NCBI GenBank assembly: GCA_020284085.1
Contig: JACEVL010000484.1
Coordinates: 186,001 to 250,000 of the forward strand
From: Aporrectodea caliginosa
Lineage: Eukaryota > Annelida > Clitellata > Crassiclitellata > Lumbricidae
Length of the DNA: 64,000 nt
Reading direction: 5' to 3'
Made by a program: the position numbers and the translations under genes
Notes under the pieces: generated by a model
What the model was told of the DNA's origin: nothing
Seen by the model: only the letters and a program-made list of their open reading frames with translations
Databases searched by the model: none
Shown here: piece after piece, positions 62,101 through 64,000 of the stretch
Numbering within the stretch: position 1 is the first letter of the stretch
Layout: every line of letters starts with the position of its first letter

Positions 62101-62631
62101 TGGCTGGTACTTCATCTGAATCTTTCGATTAATTCCAGAGAATCGGTACCTGTCATTTGAGATCAATAAAATTTCCTTGTAAGTCAAGTGAAAGCCATTG
62201 GCATTTTCAGTGAGCATGATTCAGTCACAGTGTTGGCCCAAGCTGGAGCTACCAGAACACATTTTAGTCACAGTTGTCTACAGTAGGTTATGAATGCATC
62301 AGGATCAGACATTTTTCATGAAATTCTTCAGCAACAAACTCCATTAATCTGTAACTGATGCATTGATTGAACCAATACAGTCAAATGCACCTATCTCTCT
62401 CTTGCAATTGTACAGGATTCAGTCATTGCAAATGAACTACCTGCTGTGAGTTACAAATAAATGGAGTGTTGCAGTAGAAATTCATGACAATCACACCTTA
62501 TAGATTATAACGCAAATTAATCTGATGAAGAGATATACAAACCATCATCATCAGACGAACATTTTTTTGGTGCACCTTTTGGCTGATATTTAAACTGCAC
62601 TTTGCGATTTATGCCGGAAAAATGGCCATAC
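21121..62631 (-). CDS. PPIP5K: PPIP5K/VIP diphosphoinositol pentakisphosphate kinase, C-terminal 900 aa in 16 exons
   Basis: Sixteen exons (listed separately) join with matching phases into about 900 codons and end in TAG at 21121-21123. The protein family phosphorylates InsP6 and InsP7 in the cytosol. It has an N-terminal ATP-grasp kinase and a histidine-acid-phosphatase-like domain. Seen here, in order: [162 protein letters not shown] long Ser/Thr-rich tail has 12 consecutive His and a conserved [13 protein letters not shown] block. The kinase domain and the RHG phosphatase motif should lie beyond 64000. Exon 62070-62149 is a possible alternative to 62543-62631. Confidence 0.95.
21330..22012. 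other. PPIP5K intron
   Basis: AT-rich. I see no repeat or gene in it. Confidence 0.5.
22013..22216 (-). CDS. PPIP5K: PPIP5K exon with conserved [13 protein letters not shown] block
   Basis: Acceptor GTTGTTGTTGCAG, phase 1. Encodes [20 protein letters not shown] and [10 protein letters not shown], matching the [18 protein letters not shown] segment near the C-terminus of vertebrate PPIP5Ks. A Ser/Pro/Thr-rich stretch ([18 protein letters not shown]) follows. The donor reads TTAG|GTCAGC. Confidence 0.9.
24316..24418 (+). repeat. 43-bp tandem repeat, 2.4 copies
   Basis: Copies at 24316-24358 and 24359-24401 differ at one base (AATAC versus AACAC). A partial third copy begins at 24402. Confidence 0.9.
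24500..24781 (-). CDS. Unassigned ORF, possible terminal exon
   Basis: A good acceptor (AGCTTTCTTTTCAG) precedes 94 in-frame codons ending in TGA. The sequence is Leu/Glu/Gln-rich and helix-like towards the end ([20 protein letters not shown], then [20 protein letters not shown]). I do not recognise it. The phase (0) does not fit the PPIP5K exon at 33671, so it is either the last exon of a gene nested in the intron, a relic, or chance. No upstream partner exon was identified. Confidence 0.35.
   Translation of the reverse strand, partial: RHIQNTDNLLLSQEIMTSMILSQSFVVPDMCPAINTVMSDSEQLIQRHPRLVKQLCLFEQLEEILQSRQRLIPELLKKRELAHQQICEGRRLE
26825..27148. mobile_element. hAT MITE
   Basis: Ends CAGGGCTGCAAAAGG and TTTTTTGCACCCCTG, flanked by the perfect 8-bp target duplication CATTGATC (26817-26824, 27149-27156). 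324 bp, no coding capacity. Confidence 0.92.
27245..27935 (+). pseudogene. RTE/jockey-like endonuclease-reverse transcriptase relic
   Basis: Broken frames give [36 protein letters not shown] and VADKEAGFH, the RT fingers. A large internal deletion follows, then [17 protein letters not shown], then [17 protein letters not shown] and [16 protein letters not shown]. The order is that of RTE-like LINEs with the palm, including the catalytic YADD, deleted. Confidence 0.85.
28243..28266 (+). repeat. (CA)n microsatellite
   Basis: CA dinucleotide run followed by a short ACAGTGCACA-type duplication to about 28290. Confidence 0.85.
28376..28575 (+). repeat. 20-bp minisatellite, about ten copies
   Basis: Units of the form GTCAGTCCATCCATCCAACC with small changes. 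The open frame across it ([20 protein letters not shown]) is a by-product. The flank 28576-28700 belongs to a dispersed family also seen at 54284-54440. Confidence 0.92.
30092..30179 (+). repeat. 88-bp direct repeat, copy 1
   Basis: Matches 30544-30631 with no difference that I can see (TGCCGACAACTGCATGTCAG ... GAAAGCCTCTC). Confidence 0.92.
30544..30631 (+). repeat. 88-bp direct repeat, copy 2
   Basis: Second copy of 30092-30179. Its right edge coincides with the left end of the MITE at 30633. A GGTGGGTGGGTTGCTGTGT segment occurs just before it and again inside the MITE. Confidence 0.9.
30633..31116. mobile_element. MITE with ATTACGTAACGC-type inverted repeats
   Basis: Left end GGGGTCACTGCATAATTACG (continuing TAACGC) and right end GCGTTACGTAATTATGCAAT (continuing GACCCC) are inverted repeats of 26 bp with one mismatch. 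484 bp, no coding capacity. A target duplication could not be fixed, so the superfamily is open. Confidence 0.8.
31330..31560 (+). pseudogene. L2/CR1-like LINE endonuclease N-terminal relic
   Basis: Reads [20 protein letters not shown] then NIC, and further on [18 protein letters not shown]. This follows the start of L2/CR1 ORF2 (D-I-E-x-N-P-G-P, N-I-R-S, L-x-E-T-W). Frame lost after about 31560. Confidence 0.75.
32632..33040. mobile_element. Old hAT-like MITE
   Basis: Ends CAGGGGTGCGCAATC and GGTTGCTCACCACTG are imperfect inverted repeats. The flanking octamers CTCTAGCC and TTCCAGCT agree at 5 of 8 positions and differ only by transitions. This fits an old insertion but is not proof. Confidence 0.6.
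33671..33862 (-). CDS. PPIP5K: PPIP5K exon with 12-histidine run
   Basis: Acceptor GATTGATTCTTAG, phase 1. Encodes [40 protein letters not shown] and [11 protein letters not shown], then twelve His encoded by mixed CAT/CAC codons, and Lys. The donor is GTAATG. Conserved family sequence is absent; the exon belongs because of phase, splice sites and strand. Confidence 0.75.
33863..35237. other. PPIP5K intron with diverged direct duplication
   Basis: Segments at about 34335-34525 and 34745-34915 are diverged copies in the same orientation (TTTGAGACACCTGTTTGG versus TTTGAAACACTTGCTTGG; both contain TATATATTTAGGA). Nothing else recognised. Confidence 0.6.
35238..35358 (-). CDS. PPIP5K: PPIP5K tail exon
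   Basis: Acceptor GTTGATTGTAG, phase 0; donor GTAAGTGG, phase 1. Encodes [20 protein letters not shown], then [21 protein letters not shown] basic Arg cluster among serines suggests a regulated, disordered region. Confidence 0.8.
35644..36207 (-). CDS. PPIP5K: PPIP5K large tail exon
   Basis: 188 codons, phase 0 at both ends (acceptor TTATTTCACAG, donor GTAAGT). Begins [17 protein letters not shown]. Low-complexity and rich in Ser, Pro, Gly, Asp and Gln, with a short alanine run ([12 protein letters not shown]). Ends in a more ordered [13 protein letters not shown]. No family motif; membership rests on frame, splice sites and position. Confidence 0.85.
36840..37219 (+). pseudogene. Non-LTR retrotransposon RT C-terminal relic
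   Basis: Degenerate frames read [12 protein letters not shown], then [11 protein letters not shown], then [24 protein letters not shown] in pieces. This is the C-terminal pattern of CR1/Rex-like LINEs ([37 protein letters not shown]). It is interrupted by the hAT element at 37228. Confidence 0.75.
37228..38156. mobile_element. hAT element with GAGACCGAGACAG repeats
   Basis: Ends CAGACTTGTAT and ATACAACTCTG, flanked by the perfect 8-bp duplication GCCAAAAA (37220-37227, 38157-38164). Subterminal regions are packed with GAGACCGAGAC and TCTCGAGACA repeats. Inserted into the LINE relic. No transposase. Confidence 0.9.
38592..38717 (-). CDS. PPIP5K: PPIP5K exon, [10 protein letters not shown]
   Basis: 42 codons, phase 0 at both ends. 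[18 protein letters not shown], then [10 protein letters not shown]. It matches the end of the phosphatase-like domain. Confidence 0.97.
38718..39450. other. PPIP5K intron with L2 relic
   Basis: Holds the L2-like relic at 38960-39316; otherwise nothing seen. Confidence 0.6.
38960..39316 (+). pseudogene. L2-like RT C-terminal relic with 3' tail
   Basis: Frames give [17 protein letters not shown], then [20 protein letters not shown]. The 3' end is GATATATAAATGTTTGATAC, like the GCGCTATATAAATG tail of L2-clade LINEs. It ends in short AATG repeats. Confidence 0.85.
39451..39558 (-). CDS. PPIP5K: PPIP5K exon, [15 protein letters not shown]
   Basis: 36 codons, phase 0. [20 protein letters not shown], then [16 protein letters not shown]. 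The donor AAA|GTTTGT is weak, but the protein match is very strong. Confidence 0.97.
39559..40113. other. PPIP5K intron
   Basis: I see nothing recognisable. The 118-codon plus-strand frame at 39730-40086 has no family resemblance. Confidence 0.5.
40114..40228 (-). CDS. PPIP5K: PPIP5K exon, [10 protein letters not shown]
   Basis: [20 protein letters not shown], then [19 protein letters not shown]. Corresponds to the [26 protein letters not shown] block of the family. Donor GTAAGTTTG. Confidence 0.97.
40229..40833. other. PPIP5K intron
   Basis: A 73-codon minus-strand ORF (40399-40620) is not recognised. No repeat seen. Confidence 0.5.
40834..40961 (-). CDS. PPIP5K: PPIP5K exon, [10 protein letters not shown]
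   Basis: [20 protein letters not shown], then [20 protein letters not shown]. Phase 0 in, phase 2 out. Acceptor ATCTGGTTTAG, donor AG|GTAGCT. Confidence 0.97.
40962..41609. other. PPIP5K intron
   Basis: Nothing recognisable seen. Confidence 0.5.
41610..41836 (-). CDS. PPIP5K: PPIP5K exon, [12 protein letters not shown]
   Basis: [40 protein letters not shown], then [17 protein letters not shown]. The most conserved stretch in the window. Phase 1 in, phase 0 out. Confidence 0.98.
41837..42962. other. PPIP5K intron with hAT MITE
   Basis: Holds the hAT MITE 42446-42832. The rest shows nothing recognisable. Confidence 0.6.
42446..42832. mobile_element. hAT MITE, GCGGGCCAG family
   Basis: Ends CAGAGGTGTCAAACC and TTTGACATCCCTG, flanked by the perfect 8-bp duplication CTATATAG (42438-42445, 42833-42840). 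Internal GCGGGCCAGAAATGGCCC. A diverged relative lies at 13715-13833 in the carrier gene. Confidence 0.95.
42963..43104 (-). CDS. PPIP5K: PPIP5K exon, [16 protein letters not shown]
   Basis: [48 protein letters not shown]. Phase 0 in, 1 out; aligns with the [24 protein letters not shown] region of vertebrate proteins. Confidence 0.96.
43884..44342. mobile_element. hAT MITE nested in the piggyBac-like element
   Basis: Ends TAGGGTTGTTAATATCG and CGTTTAACATCCCTA. Perfect 8-bp duplication TTTACGAT (43876-43883, 44343-44350). Subterminal CCGATTATCGGTTT repeats. In the middle are three tandem copies, at 44051, 44118 and 44198, of a unit starting GGGTTCTACTATTACCTCGT. Confidence 0.93.
44407..44760 (+). 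repeat. 177-bp tandem duplication
   Basis: Copies at 44407-44583 and 44584-44760, both starting TGCTTACTTGGGACTATTG (the second continuing TTTGACAG), diverged by point changes and small gaps. Confidence 0.88.
44973..45039 (-). CDS. PPIP5K: PPIP5K exon, [12 protein letters not shown]
   Basis: 67 nt, phase 2 in, 0 out. [20 protein letters not shown] then EK. Acceptor TTATTTTTGCAG. Confidence 0.95.
45105..45475 (+). pseudogene. L2/CR1-like RT C-terminal relic
   Basis: Shifted frames read [47 protein letters not shown]. The 3' end GGTGCTACATAAATTTTC resembles the L2 tail. Confidence 0.7.
45828..46910. mobile_element. Possible MITE with CATATATCCC-type ends
   Basis: The left region (ACCATATTTTTTAGCATATA, continuing TCCC) and the right region read in reverse complement (ACTGTATTTTCTCCCATATA, continuing ACCC) are imperfect inverted repeats. 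A related segment lies at about 31895-32085. No target duplication was fixed, so the ends are uncertain. Confidence 0.35.
46974..47086 (-). CDS. PPIP5K: PPIP5K exon, [17 protein letters not shown]
   Basis: [20 protein letters not shown], then [17 protein letters not shown]. Acceptor TTAATGCATTGTAG, donor AT|GTAATT, phase 0 in, 2 out. A mariner element begins 42 bp upstream of this acceptor. Confidence 0.97.
47129..48657 (-). mobile_element. Intact mariner-family element (DD37D)
   Basis: 1529 bp, bounded by 46-bp inverted repeats (47129-47174 and 48612-48657, starting CACTGTGAGCCATAAAAAAC) that match without a mismatch. TA lies outside each end (47127-47128, 48658-48659). One full-length transposase frame lies inside, on the same strand as the host gene. 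Such integrity indicates a recent insertion. Confidence 0.96.
47385..48452 (-). CDS. Mariner DD37D transposase, 355 aa, intact
   Basis: Cut-and-paste transposase. N-terminal helix-turn-helix region with GRPKSSR (AT-hook/GRPR-like, near residues 58-64) and a second HTH around [18 protein letters not shown] (89-106). Catalytic triad: Asp155 in FFTDEK, Asp253 in QQDSAPAH, Asp291 in [11 protein letters not shown]. There are 37 residues between the last two Asp, which places it in the DD37D (maT-like) group rather than DD34D mariners or DD34E Tc1. The length is normal and no frameshift is seen. The start Met precedes [15 protein letters not shown], a usual beginning for the family. Confidence 0.95.
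   Translation of the reverse strand: MLSFEDKILIKNLRECKNYSSRRLIKEFPNKNWKRKTLDDFLRKLRTTGSVERAAGSGRPKSSRTEDNIAAVNELVQSQEDKPKTHLSTRQIARELNLTQTTVRRIIHNDLELKCLKRRRAQELTTANRQSRLVRARQLLQRFSVSDVGFIFFTDEKLFTVAAPSNTQNDRLYVPRSVSKKQISSDRLLRTRTTFSKSLMVSVGISKLGRTELIFVDPGAKINGQYYRDVMLAQHLLPQMRHIAGDMFIFQQDSAPAHRARETIEYLSRNVPYFIGPEMWPPNSPDLNPLDYSIWSIMEQRVYQQRIQNTDELRQCLVSVWNDLEQHLIDTAIDQWRRRLAKCVREKGSHFEHKL
49163..49284 (-). CDS. PPIP5K: PPIP5K exon, [11 protein letters not shown]
   Basis: [20 protein letters not shown], then [21 protein letters not shown]. Phase 1 in, 0 out; acceptor CCGCCACTTGCAG. Confidence 0.98.
50042..50103 (+). repeat. (GTAT)n(GT)n compound microsatellite
   Basis: About six GTAT units followed by about 14 GT units. 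Confidence 0.95.
50180..51360. repeat. Three diverged copies of an uncharacterised repeat
   Basis: Blocks near 50230-50380, 50520-50780 and 51130-51260 share TTCACATGTAGAG(C/T)CCAGCC and CTGGTCTATGGT(G/A)CATTGAGG. The minus-strand frames across them (94 and 148 codons) are probably repeat products, although their length is notable. Confidence 0.5.
51584..52835. mobile_element. Possible degraded hAT element
   Basis: Flanking octamers TGGACACC (51576-51583) and TGGACACT (52836-52843). Left interior CGATATTTTAC and right interior GAAAATATCAC are complementary-looking ends. AATTTCAGTT repeats lie inside both ends. The outermost left bases do not match the right end. Confidence 0.4.
52915..52992 (+). 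repeat. Short tandem repeat with CATATTAGCA
   Basis: Four copies of a 17-20 bp unit (TCATATTAGCAGAATAAT and variants). Confidence 0.85.
53545..53705 (+). repeat. GTCCATCC-type minisatellite
   Basis: Irregular units of CCATCCGACTGT and CCATCTGACC. The same CCATCC core forms the minisatellite at 28376-28575, in the same orientation. Confidence 0.8.
53871..53964 (+). repeat. 94-bp direct repeat, copy 1
   Basis: Same as 54188-54281 by eye (GCAGAATATTTTTGAAATTA ... GAGTCACATCT). Confidence 0.93.
54188..54281 (+). repeat. 94-bp direct repeat, copy 2
   Basis: Second copy, directly followed by a member of the repeat family also present at 28576-28700 (TTCTTGTATGGTGCAGTAAC versus TTCTTGTATGGCGCATTAAC). 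Confidence 0.93.
55076..55177 (+). repeat. 102-bp direct repeat, copy 1
   Basis: Same as 55389-55490 by eye (CAACAGGATTTCCACCAG ... CACTTAATTGTTGT), offset 313 bp. Confidence 0.93.
55389..55490 (+). repeat. 102-bp direct repeat, copy 2
   Basis: Second copy of 55076-55177. Confidence 0.93.
55620..55852 (-). mobile_element. tRNA-derived SINE, third family
   Basis: The minus strand begins with a tRNA-like head: TTTGTCTAGTGGTTAGTGTG (A box) and GTGGTTTCAAATCCACT (T arm and B box). A loop CTGTCAA suggests a tRNA-Asp-like ancestor. The body runs to about 55620. Confidence 0.65.
56136..56411 (-). pseudogene. LINE ORF2 C-terminal fragment
   Basis: 91 codons ending [20 protein letters not shown] then [13 protein letters not shown] and stop. 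The HYNLRPR...F-LP...ERNFI-R-LYK ending is typical of many metazoan non-LTR retrotransposons. Only the last part is present. Confidence 0.7.
58266..58442 (-). CDS. PPIP5K: PPIP5K exon, [11 protein letters not shown]
   Basis: [59 protein letters not shown], then phase 1. Acceptor TTCTAATTTTCCAG, donor GTATGTCTG. A core block of the phosphatase-like domain. Confidence 0.98.
59114..59326 (+). mobile_element. tRNA-derived SINE, ATTGT-tailed family
   Basis: Same family as 5819-6077: A box TGGCCGATTGGTTAGAGCG, B box GGGTTCCAACC, shared body with AGGGACCTTGAGCAAGTCCT and a (GTATT)n tail. Confidence 0.88.
59606..59772. repeat. Multi-stem foldback, 167 bp
   Basis: Outer arms GCATAAAACTAAGAGGGATG and CATCCTTCTTGGTTTTATGC pair with two mismatches. 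Inside, GGTGGAGGG pairs with CCCTCCACACC, and CTATAGCGAAATC pairs with GATTTAGCTATAG. Confidence 0.75.
60124..61597. mobile_element. Non-autonomous DNA transposon, GGGG-CTGTCCATTAATT ends
   Basis: Left end GGGGGCTGTCCATTAATTGT and right end (reverse complement) GGGGTCATCCATTAATTATG are imperfect inverted repeats, both continuing with TCAACAA. Both ends also carry a CCCCTTGT(T/C)AACAA(A)TGTCAAA block. Target duplication unclear. A relative's broken end is at 16558-16680. Confidence 0.7.
60365..60955. mobile_element. MULE-like foldback element, 591 bp
   Basis: Long inverted repeats (about 100 bp): left GGTATCCTATCACAACCGC and right (reverse complement) GGTTTACTATCACAACCGC, both continuing with CCGCGCGGCTAATTACCGCG. 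Flanked by the perfect 9-bp duplication GCTTTTAAG (60356-60364, 60956-60964). A 9-bp duplication with long TIRs is the Mutator-like pattern. The left arm has an extra 28-bp internal repeat. Nested in the element at 60124. Confidence 0.88.
62070..62149 (-). CDS. PPIP5K: Candidate alternative (duplicated) PPIP5K exon
   Basis: Acceptor CAAATGACAG, then [26 protein letters not shown], ending in phase 1 at A|GTCTGT. It is homologous to the exon at 62543-62631 ([17 protein letters not shown]), has the same entry and exit phases and differs in length by 9 nt. In the 12 residues identical between both exons, about 8 codons differ synonymously, which implies selection on both copies. The donor is the weak point: GTCTGT at 62069-62068 or a GC donor at 62096-62095. 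Without splicing the frame runs to a stop near 62023 and could give a truncated isoform. Confidence 0.7.
62150..62542. other. Short intron between the paired exons
   Basis: 393 bp separating the two homologous exons. No repeat seen. I did not find an obvious docking/selector pair. Confidence 0.5.
62543..62631 (-). CDS. PPIP5K: PPIP5K exon, [12 protein letters not shown]
   Basis: 89 nt. Acceptor GCCTGTTGCCCAG; starts with one base completing a codon, probably Met. Encodes [29 protein letters not shown], then G in phase 1 at donor G|GTTTGT. It joins AG CCC of the 58442 exon in frame (Glu-Pro). The best match to the family in this position, so taken as the default exon. Confidence 0.95.
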
Positions 62632-64000
62632 CTGGGCAACAGGCAAAAACAGATCAGGCAAAGGACAGCAGCATCAGCATCAGCATCAGCATCAGATGCT
62701 CACAACATAATATCTCAATGCAACAGAAAAAGTTTCAGCAAGTTCCTAGACATGAATGTATTAAAAGAACTATCTTCAACACCTAGTATCAAAATCGATA
62801 AAATGTTTTTATGTAGCAGCCATGGGTAAGCTGCAAACCTACATAAGCCAAATGAATACATCCACATGCAGAAGATTAACCTGCTTTATAAGCTCTAATG
62901 ATCAAGTAATAATCTTATTATTAATATTAAATATAGTAATTCCAGACTATAAGTCAATCTTTTGTACAAGGTGATGTGACACGACACAAAAGTGGCTCAT
63001 TATTTTAAATCAAAACATTGGCTACACCAGCTAGAGTAATGGATTCAACGTTTTGTTGGGCCGGAAACTGATTGCTGTATTTGCAAAATACATAGACACT
63101 CTGCTACATGGTCCAATTCTGTTGAAATACACCTTTTGAAAACTAAAGATTTGCAACACTTGTAGTTTAACGTCTTCTCTTTTGATAAAGAGAATGAAAA
63201 ACTTATGGTTTATGATTCTGGCTCAAGGAAAACAAAGACACTAAATATAGAGAGGTGCATCGGTGTAAAGCAAATATGGCTTAAATGCATCCACGCTAAT
63301 AAATATTGACAGTTCTGCCTGGATGCAGCAGACTCAGAAGTAGCTTCACACTGACTGATGTGGCCAAAGCAGGGTGTTGTTGCAAATCTTGCCAACTTGG
63401 GCTAGTTGTACACAGCAATAGTCAATACTTGGTCACTAGTAAGAGGTAAATCATCCCTCCTGAGCCCAGGTGCTGTGTCAGTCGACCTAATGTTGCCAAT
63501 AGTCCAAACAGCAAAACCAGTTCACACTCTGGTGTACTATGGTGGTTCACAGCTTAAAGTAAAAAGTAATGTCTGCAATCAGAATATATTAATGAAGCCA
63601 GACACAAATTGTCTGGTATTAACTCACAACCCCTTTGTCCATTAACTAAATTGCACTGTGGCCTTTTAATGTAATTGGAATCTATCATACGAGCACATAC
63701 TCAGCTGTCACATTCACTAACTGATGCTTGATTTTTTTTACCAGATTTACAATCAACTGTCATCAGAAACAATCCATTGCTTGGTTTGCAGAATAGTTGA
63801 ATGGGTGGTAGTTGAACAGCTGAGTTGTAGCTAGATAGTGGATGGCTTAGAAGGAGAGCTGAGCCCTGTTGGTGCAAGGAAAGGCTTTTCCTTGCACCAA
63901 CAGGGTTCCATTAAGTGAGCCATAATTTTTATAACTGGTTTTGCAGATTAATCAAGCATATTACTACACCTTCTGAATCACCCCTCACAAAGTCACATAC
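62632..64000. other. PPIP5K intron, upstream edge of the window
   Basis: No upstream exon (expected to encode a KLEQLK-like helix before YGHFSG) was found, so it must lie beyond 64000. A (CATCAG)n tract sits at 62669-62697 and a perfect hairpin at 63864-63905. Confidence 0.5.
63864..63905. repeat. Perfect 19-bp hairpin, 4-nt loop
   Basis: Arms CCCTGTTGGTGCAAGGAAA (63864-63882) and its exact complement (63887-63905) around the loop GGCT. Confidence 0.95.

Overview
The window is a piece of an animal nuclear genome. The genes are split by long introns with GT-AG borders, the DNA is AT-rich, and most of it is transposon sequence: Copia, mariner, hAT, piggyBac-like and MULE-like elements, L2/CR1/RTE-type LINE relics and tRNA-derived SINEs. 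The palindrome TAGGCCTA is scattered through the non-coding parts. A marine invertebrate is likely, possibly a deuterostome, but the sequence does not fix the species.

Layout. Positions 378-4987 hold a complete, apparently young Copia LTR retrotransposon on the minus strand, with a 5-bp target duplication, matching LTRs and one uninterrupted 1369-aa gag-pol frame. Positions 5000-13000 are repeat-rich: a minisatellite, SINEs, microsatellites, hairpins, a 1.1-kb hAT element and one orphan coiled-coil-like ORF at 7485. A plus-strand mitochondrial carrier (SLC25) gene occupies 13300-18740. Its last three exons encode carrier repeats 2 and 3; repeat 1 was not found. The middle exon lies in a recent tandem duplication, and only the downstream copy keeps a splice donor. 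The intron before the last exon carries a 2.5-kb hAT-like element with smaller elements nested in it.

From 21121 to 62631 on the minus strand runs the C-terminal part of one large gene, a PPIP5K/VIP-type diphosphoinositol pentakisphosphate kinase. I could follow sixteen in-frame exons whose phases all agree. They encode about 900 residues: most of the histidine-acid-phosphatase-like domain and a long disordered tail with 12 consecutive histidines. The N-terminal ATP-grasp kinase part must lie beyond 64000. The carrier and PPIP5K genes converge, and the gap between them (18741-21120) contains two LINE relics facing each other.

The PPIP5K introns are a museum of transposon insertions, many with readable target-site duplications: hAT elements with 8-bp repeats, a TTAA element, a MULE-like foldback with a 9-bp repeat, and an intact DD37D mariner 42 bp upstream of an exon. 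The most interesting observation is a pair of tandem, phase-compatible, homologous exons (62543-62631 and 62070-62149) that both encode the SGINRK segment of PPIP5K. Most differences between them in the conserved core are synonymous, so they look like candidate mutually exclusive exons. I found no operon, CRISPR array, rRNA gene or free-standing tRNA gene.
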